This document shows, piece by piece, positions 31,687-38,830 of a stretch of 38,830 nucleotides of DNA (positions are counted from its first letter, which is position 1; every line of letters starts with the position of its first letter). Below the pieces are notes generated by a model. It was not told where the DNA came from and did no database searches. It was given only the letters and a program-made list of their open reading frames with translations. Origin of the DNA: CAZGTQ01 sp964528575 (GTDB lineage: Bacteria; Planctomycetota; UBA1135; GCA-002686595). Position numbers and translations under genes: made by a program. The stretch covers positions 1-38,830 of the forward strand of contig CAZGTQ010000097.1 in NCBI GenBank assembly GCA_964528575.1, given 5' to 3'.

Positions 31687-34600
31687 CGTCGTGTCTCCCC
31701 GTCGCAGGCGTGCTGGAGTGTACCGCCGGCCGAGCCGAGCGCGTCCAGAAGGACGGCCGCGTCGAGCGCGCAGCGAAAGCCGACGTCGTCCGCCGTCTCG
31801 TCCCGCGCGCGCCACACGATGCGCGAGAAGTCGTAGTGCTTCCGGCTCGCGTACGAGCCGCCGACGACCCAGTACGCGGGGCGCAGGTCCCAGCCCTCGC
31901 GCGTCCGCGGATCGAGGTAGCCATCGCGGTTCGCGACGGCGTACGCGCCGACGTTCTCCGGCTCGGGGCCCGAGAACGAGAGCGGCGTGGTGCTCCACTC
32001 GCGGACGTTGCCCGCGAGGTCGCGGAGGCCGTCGCGGGCGATGTCGTTGCCCCGTCCGACGGCCCAGGGTCCGCTCGACGCGTAGTTCACCTCATCGGGG
32101 CGGGGCGGCGTCGAACCGGTCTGCGACGCGTACACGCGCATCTCGGCTCCGCCGCGGACGGCGTGCTCCCACTCGACGACGGACGGGAGGCGCTTGCCCG
32201 CCCAGCGCGCGTACGCCGCCGCCTGCGCCCACGTGACGCCCGTCACGGGCAGATCCGGCGTCGGCGCGAGCCGCGCCGAGAGCTCCGCCGACAGCGGCAC
32301 GACGGCGCCGCTCGGCCAGTGCGAGCGCTCCTCGTATCCGTCCGCGACGAACGCGGCGAACTCCGCGCACGTCACCTCGTGCTCGTCGAGGTAGTACGGG
32401 CGGATCTCGCCGGGCTGGTAGCGGGAGCGCCAACCGTCCTGGAGAGCGGCGGGCGCCGGCAACCCGGCGCGGTCGAGCCGCTCGCGGCGGACGGACTCGA
32501 GGTCGCCGCCGAACACGTACGGGAGGTCGCGGTCGACGGCGACGCGTCGCATCGATCCGATCGAATGGCGCGGGCATTCGACCTCGAGCGCGTCCGGGTA
32601 GACCGGCAGGATCTCGGCGAGGGTCGTCGCGGTCTCGGCCTCGCTCTCGAGGCCGTGCTCGTCGGCCGCTTCGATCGCGATCGTGACGGCGCGCTGCGAC
32701 CACAGGCTGGTGAGCTCGAACGCGCCCTTCCAGCGCGATCCGCTCGTTCGCTCGAGCTCGGTCGTCCGCTCGAGCGGCGCGGGCGAATCCGACGTCAGCC
32801 GCGCGACGACGCGCCCGACGCCGTTCGGATCGTCGATCGTCGCGCGCACGACGAACGTGCCGTCGTTGTCCGCCGCCCAGGGGGCGCGGATCGGCGGCAG
32901 GTCGATGGCCGGGCCGCTGCGCGCGAGCTCGAAGCGCGCCTCGGCCCGGGCGGTGTGCCCCGCCCGATCGCGCGCGTCGACGACCAGGACGTACGCTCCG
33001 TCGGACGCGCCGGCGGGCGGCGAGAGCGGGACGGCGAGGTCCGGGCCGCCCGTGCGCGGCAGCGCGCTCACGTCGATCGCGACGGGCCGATCGCGCGCGT
33101 CCGAGAGCGACCAGGCGAGCGTCGTCTCGTTCGTGTCGAGGGCCGAGAGGACGGCCGGCGCGGGCTCGTCGCGGACGACCGCGGGCACGCGCGTCCACGC
33201 GAGCGCGGGCGGCGTGGTGTCCACGACGAACGTCAACGGGACGCGCACGTCGGGCTCGGGCGGCGCGGCGCCGCTCTCGAACGGGTACGCCTCCGCGACG
33301 AGCTCGTGCACGCCGTCGCCGGAGAAGCCGAGCTCGAGGTCGGCGGGCGTGCCGCCGCGCACGTCCTTCTGGAACGGGAGCCCGACGACGCTCGAGCCGC
33401 TCGTGACGCGGAACAGCGTGGCGAGCTGCTGCGTCGGGACCAGTTGGACGGCGCACGTCGCGGCGCCGAGGTGGATCGGCTCTCCGGCGCGCACGGGCCG
33501 GCCGTCGACGGTCGTGCCGAAGTCGGTCGTGCGCGTGCGCAGCTCGAAGGTCACGACGTGCTCGGCGCGCGATCCGCCGCTCGAGCCCAGGACCTCATCG
33601 GTCGCGACGACCCGCAGCTCGCCGCGGTAGTCCTCGCCGCCGCGCAGCGCCGCGAGCTCGAGCGCGTCGAAGCGCGCCTCCCGGACGCCGCTCGCGATCG
33701 CCTGCGGCTCACGGAGCAGCTCGTCCGAGCTCGCGTCGCGCACCTCGTACTCGAGCCGCGCGGGACGGTTCGCGGTGACGGCGAGCGTCAGGTCGGTCGT
33801 CGGGCGGATCTGGTACGCGCCGTCGTCGCCGCGGAAGATGCCGTCGAGCGCCGCCGTGACCGCCAGGTCGCGCGGGTCGGCGTACGTCGCGATGCGCAGC
33901 GGCTCGGAGCGGCCAGCGCGGTCTTCGGCGCGCACGACGAGCTCGAGCGGCCCCGGCGCGTCGAGGCCGAGCTCCCGCAGGTCGAAGACGTAGGTCAGCT
34001 CGCCGCCGACGAGAGCGCCGCGCCGCGCGTCGAACAGCGCGTCGTCGTGCTCGACGCGCACAGAACGCAGCGCGCTCGCCGCGACGTCGTTCGCCGCGGT
34101 CACGAGGATCTGGAGCTGTGCCCCGCGTGGATCGAGCGTACGGGCCGCGAGGTCGGTGACGCCCTGCACGCGCACGCGATCGAGGCTCCAGCTCGTCCGT
34201 GGGACGGAGGCGAGCGTCAAGACGTTCGAGTACCGCAGCTCGTCGCCGTCCACCTCGAGGAATGCGTCCGCGCGCTTCGCGCTTCCGCCTTCGTTCCACG
34301 TCACGCGCACGTCGTCGCCGTCCCACGCCGCGGACCAACCATCGATCTCCGCCGCGTCGCCGCGTTTCGCGAGGAGCCGCAGCGACGCGGACGGATCAGG
34401 GAGCTCCGTCTCGGACAGCTCGAGCGTGCGCTCCGGCGTCGCGGGCCCGAACCACAGCTCGCTCTGCACGATCGCGCCGCCCTCGATCAGGTCGAACGGC
34501 AGCGGCTCCTCCGCGCGGAACAGCTCGTACAGGCCGAACGCGACGAGCGCGATCGCCGCGCTGATGCCGGCGCCCTCGAGCGCCTTCTTCCACAGCGGCG

Positions 34601-36083
34601 GGTACACGACCTCGTACAGAGCCGCGTATGCCTGGTTCGTGTCGCGCCAGCGCGCGTCGCGGTCCTTGCGCAGGCAGCGGTCGATGAACGCGGCGAGCGG
34701 GCGCGGGACGGATCGGTTCACCGCGCGCACGCGCAGCGGCTCCTTTTCACGATGGACCCGCAGCCATTGGCGCCGGTCGTCGGGCGCGTCGAACGGGAGC
34801 CGGCCCGTCGCCATGCGGAACGCCATCACGCCGAACGAGTAGAGGTCCGACCGGCCGTCGAGCGGGACCATCTCGGTGTCGTGGAGCAGGTGGGCGCACT
34901 GCTCGGGCGACGCGTACTCGGGCGTGCACGCGCGGCAGCGGACGATCGAGCTCGGCGCGGCCGGAACCTCGTCGTCGCGGACCGAGACGAGGGTTCCGGC
35001 CTCCTCCGAGCCCTCGAACGCCAGCTCGGGATCCCGCAGCGGCGGCGCGGGCGTGGCGCCGCGGGCGCTCTGCGCACTCGCTCCGCCCACGTGCTGGCCG
35101 ATGCCGAAGTCGATGACCTTCGCGCGTTCGTCGATGCCCTCTTCGGTCGTGCCGCGCACGACGAAGACGTTCTGCGGCTTCACGTCGAGGTGCAGGACGT
35201 GCTCGTTCGGTCCGAGATGGTGCGCCGCGCGCAGCGCGTCGAGGATCTGCAGCAGGAGACGGCCGGCGCGCGCGGGCTCGAGCACCTCCTCGCGCGCGAT
35301 CGTCTCCTGGAGCTCCTCCCCGCGCAGCAGCTCCATCACGAAGTAGAAGGAGCCGTCGCCCATGTCCTCGAACACCTTCCAATCGACGATGTTCGGGTGG
35401 TTGAGCCGCGTGACGCGGCGCGCTTCCTCCTTGAAGTCGTCGACGTCCGCAGCGGAGCGGCGTGCCGGCTTGAGCACCTTGAGCGCGACGCGCGTGCCGA
35501 GCGTGACGTCTTCGGCCTCGTAGACCTCGCCGAAGCCGCCCTGACCGACGAGCGCGAGCACGCGGTACTTGCCGCGCAGAACCTGGCCCACGAGGTCCCC
35601 GACGTAGCGGTGGTGGCCGCCCTCGGGCGGCGGCGCGTCCTCGAACGTCATCGTGCGCTCGAGCTCGCGCAGGTCGTCGGGCACCGCGTGCACCGTCACG
35701 GTGGCGTCCGCCTCGGCGGCCGCAGCGGCCGGCGTGCTCGTGAAGACGAGCGTCTCCTCGTCGGTCGCGGTTCGCTCGCGCAGCGTCGCGGCGAGCGTCG
35801 CGGCGGCGTCCTCGCCGGCGTCCGAGACGACGACGACGCGCGGGATCGCAGGAGGCTCGTCGAGCGGGAGCGTGTGCGCCAGCTCGGCGGTCGCGGTCCG
35901 CAGCATCTTCGCGATGCGCTCCGCGAGCGCTTCGTCGACCTTGGTTGCGCAGGCCGCGCGGCGGGACGCGGAGAGCGTGCGCGCGATCGCGGCGCGCGCC
36001 GCACGCTCGTCGACCGCGGCTCCCGAGGCTCGCCCGAGGCGCTCGACGATCCAGCCGGCGAGAACGTCCTCGAGTGCGACCAT
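31683..36083 (-). CDS. Transmembrane Ser/Thr kinase with extracytoplasmic FGE-sulfatase (SUMF1) domain
   Basis: This is a 1466-residue protein. Residues about 1-155 are an unassigned cytoplasmic segment. The kinase domain (about 165-495) has the G-loop GQGGFGEVY (near 180), the VALKVLK lysine, HLDVKPQN at about 296, DFG (VIDFGIG, about 324) and PEYASPEQ (about 390). HRD reads HLD, and the activation segment has a 50-residue acidic/Ser insertion. One membrane span follows (about 506-521). A long beta-sandwich region carries Ig/cadherin-like segments (FVVDTTPPALAWTRVP, VVDARDRAGHTARAEARF). Residues about 1220-1447 are an FGE-sulfatase domain (YYLDEHEVTCAEFAAFV, WAGKRLPSVVEWEHAVRGG, DLAGNVREWS, VVGGSYAS). 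Probably senses envelope signals. ATG 36083 is eight bases after the upstream stop. Confidence 0.9.
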   Translation of the reverse strand: MVALEDVLAGWIVERLGRASGAAVDERAARAAIARTLSASRRAACATKVDEALAERIAKMLRTATAELAHTLPLDEPPAIPRVVVVSDAGEDAAATLAATLRERTATDEETLVFTSTPAAAAAEADATVTVHAVPDDLRELERTMTFEDAPPPEGGHHRYVGDLVGQVLRGKYRVLALVGQGGFGEVYEAEDVTLGTRVALKVLKPARRSAADVDDFKEEARRVTRLNHPNIVDWKVFEDMGDGSFYFVMELLRGEELQETIAREEVLEPARAGRLLLQILDALRAAHHLGPNEHVLHLDVKPQNVFVVRGTTEEGIDERAKVIDFGIGQHVGGASAQSARGATPAPPLRDPELAFEGSEEAGTLVSVRDDEVPAAPSSIVRCRACTPEYASPEQCAHLLHDTEMVPLDGRSDLYSFGVMAFRMATGRLPFDAPDDRRQWLRVHREKEPLRVRAVNRSVPRPLAAFIDRCLRKDRDARWRDTNQAYAALYEVVYPPLWKKALEGAGISAAIALVAFGLYELFRAEEPLPFDLIEGGAIVQSELWFGPATPERTLELSETELPDPSASLRLLAKRGDAAEIDGWSAAWDGDDVRVTWNEGGSAKRADAFLEVDGDELRYSNVLTLASVPRTSWSLDRVRVQGVTDLAARTLDPRGAQLQILVTAANDVAASALRSVRVEHDDALFDARRGALVGGELTYVFDLRELGLDAPGPLELVVRAEDRAGRSEPLRIATYADPRDLAVTAALDGIFRGDDGAYQIRPTTDLTLAVTANRPARLEYEVRDASSDELLREPQAIASGVREARFDALELAALRGGEDYRGELRVVATDEVLGSSGGSRAEHVVTFELRTRTTDFGTTVDGRPVRAGEPIHLGAATCAVQLVPTQQLATLFRVTSGSSVVGLPFQKDVRGGTPADLELGFSGDGVHELVAEAYPFESGAAPPEPDVRVPLTFVVDTTPPALAWTRVPAVVRDEPAPAVLSALDTNETTLAWSLSDARDRPVAIDVSALPRTGGPDLAVPLSPPAGASDGAYVLVVDARDRAGHTARAEARFELARSGPAIDLPPIRAPWAADNDGTFVVRATIDDPNGVGRVVARLTSDSPAPLERTTELERTSGSRWKGAFELTSLWSQRAVTIAIEAADEHGLESEAETATTLAEILPVYPDALEVECPRHSIGSMRRVAVDRDLPYVFGGDLESVRRERLDRAGLPAPAALQDGWRSRYQPGEIRPYYLDEHEVTCAEFAAFVADGYEERSHWPSGAVVPLSAELSARLAPTPDLPVTGVTWAQAAAYARWAGKRLPSVVEWEHAVRGGAEMRVYASQTGSTPPRPDEVNYASSGPWAVGRGNDIARDGLRDLAGNVREWSTTPLSFSGPEPENVGAYAVANRDGYLDPRTREGWDLRPAYWVVGGSYASRKHYDFSRIVWRARDETADDVGFRCALDAAVLLDALGSAGGTLQHACDGETRR

Positions 36084-36091
36084 CCGCTCGA

Positions 36092-38305
36092 TCAGCCGCC
36101 CGGGTTCTGCGGGAACTTCATGTAGGGGATCGCGATGTTCTGGTAGCTGAACGAGCTGCTCTTGATCGCGTCGGCCGGCTCGAGATCGCCGACGTCGCCC
36201 GGCTGGCCCGGGTTCACGAGCGGCGGGAAGACGGTGCCGTTCGGCTCGCCGTCGATGCCGGGCGTCAGGGTGAAGCCGTCCTCGGCGAAGCGGATGCCGA
36301 GGAACGTGACGATGTCGTCCTGGCTCACGCCGTCGCCCGACACGCCGATGCCGCCGACGAGCTGGCCGTTCTTGTAGAGCGGCGCCGCGCCGGGGAAGAA
36401 GATGATCCCGCTCAGCACCTGCTGCTGGGGCGTCTGGACCGGGTCCTGCGCGAACGTCGGCCGGAAGCTCTCGAGCACGAACGAGTCGGGGTGCCGGTTC
36501 TTGAGCACGAGGTAGAACAGCGGCCCCGGATCGAGGTTCGGGTCGATCGTCGGCGGGAAGAACGGCGCGCCGAGGAAACCGAGCGAACGCGCGGTCACCG
36601 CGATGCCGGTCGTCGTGAGGCCCGGCTCGTTCGGCGCGTTGAGCGGGTCGCCGACGGGGAAGATGTTCTCGATCTGCCCGTTCGCGCCGATCAGGTTGCC
36701 GTTGCCGTCGATGATGCGCTTGAACGTGCCGTCGGGCTTCACGTCGGGCACGAAGCCGGTGAGCGGATGGCGGCCGGCGAGCGGGCCCGCGATCAGCGGG
36801 TCGTTCACGTAGCGCGAGTCCGGGTTCGAGAAGTACGTCGCGTTGCGCGCCTTCGTCAGCGAGATCTCGTACGAGAAGAGCGTCGCATCGACCTGGCGGA
36901 AGACGCCGAGCAGGCGGCCGTCGAGGTCGCAGATCGAGATCCACATGCGGCACGCGGCGTCCGGAGGCAGGCGGATCGCGGCGTGCGTCTGGCGCGACGC
37001 CTGGCGGCAGCCCTGGATGATCGTGTCGACCTCGGTCGCGGTCAGGCCGAACGGGAACGAGCTGTCGGTCGGCGCGATGACGTAGACGCCCTGCTGGTTC
37101 TGCGCTCCGAGGGTCTGCTGCTCTTCGGGATCGGGCGTGCCCACGGTGTCGAACAGCGCGTCGCCGTCGTCGACGTCGTCCAGGGTGAAGATCTGGTCCG
37201 CGTCGTCGGCGGCAGAGAGGTTCGAGCTCGCCAGCGCGTTCGCTCCGAGCGGGATCAGGCCCGCCGGCGGGTCGATCTGCGCGAACGGCAGGAGCAGGCC
37301 GACGAGGAACACGCCGCCCGCGGGGTCGACGATCGGCAGGAAGGAGTACGGCTCTCCCGACCCGTCCTCGATCGCCGCGGTCGCCTGCGTCGCGACGCTG
37401 TCGGCGAGCGCGAAGTTCGGCGTGCCGTCCGCGTTCTCGATGTACACGCCGATCGCGCCCACGTGGCGGCGGATCGCGCCGGGTCGGCTCGCCGCGGCCG
37501 CGCCGGCGGCCGTGCGCTTGTACAGCGGCATGCCGCCCGGGAGCGGGCCGAGGCCCGGCGACGGCGTCGTCCCGTCCGGGTTCGCCTGGACCGGGACCGC
37601 GAAGCCGGGCTCGTACACCGTGGGAGGAACGGTGAGCGACGTGTTGTCGGGGAAGTTGTCGAACGGGAACGCGCGCGGGCCGGGCGGCAGACCGGGGTCC
37701 TGCGCGAAGAACGTGCCGCGGTTCGACGCGTCGATCTGGTAGAGGTCCGCGAGCCCGGTGTTCGTGATGCCGAGGATCTCGCGCTGGGGGACCATCACGC
37801 CGGGGTAGACCGGGATGAAGTCCGTCGGATCGTCGTAGAAGGCCGGCCCGTACTTCGCCGGCGTGTGGAACGCGGTGAGGAACTCGCCCGTGCGCGAGGA
37901 GAGCGGAGCCTCGCTGTGGCTGAGGAACGCCGCTGCACGGGCGATGCCGTGCGCGAAGTTCACGCGCTCCAGCTCGCCGCCCGTCAGGCCGAGGATCGTC
38001 GGGTTCGGGCCGAGCGTCCCGCTGATCCCGCGCTGGAAGATGCGCAGCGGGATCCCGAGCCTGTCGACGATCACGATCGACATGCGCTGGTTGTTCGTCG
38101 AGCGCGTCGCGACGGACAGGATCCGGTCGACGTCGGCCGCGACGAGCGTCGTCGGGGGCGCGAACTGCGTGTTGACGACGTTCGGGTCGAGCCCGTCGCC
38201 GCCGATCGTGCCCTTGAAGCCGCCGCCTCCGCAGGACCCTGTCCAAGCGCCGACGACGCCCGCGCCCACGAGCACGAGCGACGCGCGTATCCGCATGCTC
38301 CGCAT
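36092..38305 (-). CDS. Lipoprotein with two GlcG/HbpS-like domains
   Basis: The protein has 737 residues. A signal peptide ends in a lipobox-like WTGSC (Cys near residue 25) and a glycine run. Two GlcG/HbpS-like halves are visible. The first starts near ADVDRILSVATRSTNNQRMSIVIVDRLGIPLRIFQRG, with HGIARAAAFLSHSEAPLSSR. The second starts near TATEVDTIIQGCRQASRQTHAA, with ICDLDGRLLGVFRQVD, and closes with LYKNGQLVGGIGVSGDGVSQDD. HbpS-type proteins bind heme or corrinoids and can signal to kinases. The fused and enlarged form, with long inserts between, is unusual. The ATG at 38305 has GGAG seven bases upstream. It is the first gene of the operon with the kinase. Confidence 0.88.
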   Translation of the reverse strand: MRSMRIRASLVLVGAGVVGAWTGSCGGGGFKGTIGGDGLDPNVVNTQFAPPTTLVAADVDRILSVATRSTNNQRMSIVIVDRLGIPLRIFQRGISGTLGPNPTILGLTGGELERVNFAHGIARAAAFLSHSEAPLSSRTGEFLTAFHTPAKYGPAFYDDPTDFIPVYPGVMVPQREILGITNTGLADLYQIDASNRGTFFAQDPGLPPGPRAFPFDNFPDNTSLTVPPTVYEPGFAVPVQANPDGTTPSPGLGPLPGGMPLYKRTAAGAAAASRPGAIRRHVGAIGVYIENADGTPNFALADSVATQATAAIEDGSGEPYSFLPIVDPAGGVFLVGLLLPFAQIDPPAGLIPLGANALASSNLSAADDADQIFTLDDVDDGDALFDTVGTPDPEEQQTLGAQNQQGVYVIAPTDSSFPFGLTATEVDTIIQGCRQASRQTHAAIRLPPDAACRMWISICDLDGRLLGVFRQVDATLFSYEISLTKARNATYFSNPDSRYVNDPLIAGPLAGRHPLTGFVPDVKPDGTFKRIIDGNGNLIGANGQIENIFPVGDPLNAPNEPGLTTTGIAVTARSLGFLGAPFFPPTIDPNLDPGPLFYLVLKNRHPDSFVLESFRPTFAQDPVQTPQQQVLSGIIFFPGAAPLYKNGQLVGGIGVSGDGVSQDDIVTFLGIRFAEDGFTLTPGIDGEPNGTVFPPLVNPGQPGDVGDLEPADAIKSSSFSYQNIAIPYMKFPQNPGG

Positions 38306-38595
38306 GTCTGTCTCCGTTCGTGCTCGCGGCGCGTGCAGCCCTGCGCGGTGCCGCGAGCCAATGCGAATTCCTCGAGCGGTACGCGCGGATGGAGCGAGCT
38401 CTCCCTCCGAGCGCGATCGCGCGCACACGTTAGAGGATCGCCGCGTCGATCGCTACCGCTTCGATTTCTGGCGCGCGATGTTGCGCGGATGCGCGCGGCT
38501 CGACAACACTCTGGGCGCCATCGCGGGCGGCCGTGGTGACGATCTGCCGCGAACGCTCTCGACGAGCACGCCCGTTCACGGGCCAGGAGGAGGAG

Positions 38596-38830
38596 ATGGG
38601 ACCGCAGCCGTACCCGGTTCGGTGGGCGTTCGCGCTCGCGCTCTGCGCAGCGTGCGCGGCTCCCGTCGTCGGACCGCCGGGCCCCCCGCGCGCCACGCTC
38701 GGGTCGCCGCGGATGCTCGACCTCGAGCACGACGAGCCACCGTCGGCGGTGCACGCGGCAGGCGACGGCGCTGCGGGCGGCGCGTACGGCGGCGAGCCCG
38801 GCGGGGACGCGCGCGGCGAAGCGGGCGTCG
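38596..38830 (+). CDS. Start of a lipoprotein, continues beyond window
   Basis: A strong AGGAGGAGG at 38585-38593 precedes the ATG at 38596. The first 20 residues are hydrophobic and end in the lipobox-like LCAAC, so a lipidated Cys is expected near residue 21. The next 55 residues are Pro/Gly/Ala-rich. About 78 residues are visible, open to the window edge. It is divergent from the GlcG operon, with about 290 bases between the starts. I cannot see the functional domain. Confidence 0.72.
   Translation, partial: MGPQPYPVRWAFALALCAACAAPVVGPPGPPRATLGSPRMLDLEHDEPPSAVHAAGDGAAGGAYGGEPGGDARGEAGV

Noticed and set aside
31470..36125. A 1551-codon plus-strand open frame
   Set aside because: It is the antisense of the large kinase gene, which has kinase and FGE-sulfatase motifs in order. 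High G+C with few stop codons creates such frames.
1..38830. tRNA, rRNA, insertion sequences, integrases or attachment sites
   Set aside because: Reading both strands I found no cloverleaf, rRNA stretch, transposase or integrase-like protein, or flanking direct repeats at the cassettes.

Overview
The window is high-G+C bacterial DNA (roughly 70% G+C by eye) dominated by a flagellar cluster. No rRNA, tRNA or phylogenetic marker is present, so placement is inference. The single-membrane-span Ser/Thr kinase with an extracytoplasmic FGE-sulfatase domain, the secreted carboxypeptidase-regulatory-like protein, the many lipoproteins and the flagellar gene order would fit a high-G+C planctomycete. 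Myxococcota or Bdellovibrionota-like lineages are not excluded.

Layout. (1) 1-1003, minus: the 5' part of an NtrC-type sigma-54 activator whose ATPase and receiver motifs look destroyed. (2) 1165-3472, plus: two short tandem flagellins, each followed by a hairpin terminator, separated by 682 bases without a gene. (3) 3545-5217, minus: a lower-G+C three-gene accessory cassette led by a TIGR04255-like protein. (4) 5452-7708, plus: a sigma-28-like -10 box, fliD, fliS and a small FliT/FlgN-like gene. (5) 7735-11998, plus: a membrane metallophosphoesterase and two secreted proteins, the first two genes with possible leaderless promoters. (6) 12065-13812, plus: an overlapping HipA-like kinase and HIRAN-domain pair, a second accessory cassette. 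(7) 13936-24862, plus: a sigma-54-like promoter followed by fliO-fliP-fliQ-fliR-flhB-flhA-flhF-flhG, a small membrane protein, fliA, a low-complexity protein and two lipoproteins, many of them joined by 4-base start/stop overlaps. (8) 24929-25267, minus: a FlgM-like anti-sigma-28 factor with its own sigma-28-like -10 box. (9) 25416-30519, plus: an M1 metallopeptidase, a polytopic membrane protein and a DUF21/CBS/CorC protein. (10) 38305-30535, minus: an operon of a tandem GlcG-like lipoprotein, a large Ser/Thr kinase with an FGE-sulfatase domain, and a lipoprotein. (11) 38596 to the end, plus: the start of another lipoprotein.

How it works together. FliO/P/Q/R with FlhB and FlhA form the flagellar export gate. 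FlhF (SRP-type GTPase) and FlhG (MinD-type ATPase) place and count flagella. FliA (sigma-28) and FlgM form the checkpoint that delays late genes until the hook is complete. FliD caps the filament and FliS is the flagellin chaperone. A sigma-54 promoter before fliO and sigma-28-like boxes before fliD and flgM give a plausible middle/late hierarchy. The two accessory cassettes sit at transcription-unit boundaries and leave the flagellar units intact. They are the best candidates here for poorly described systems, probably conflict or toxin-antitoxin-like. That role is inference; the sequence shows only composition, coupling and domain motifs.
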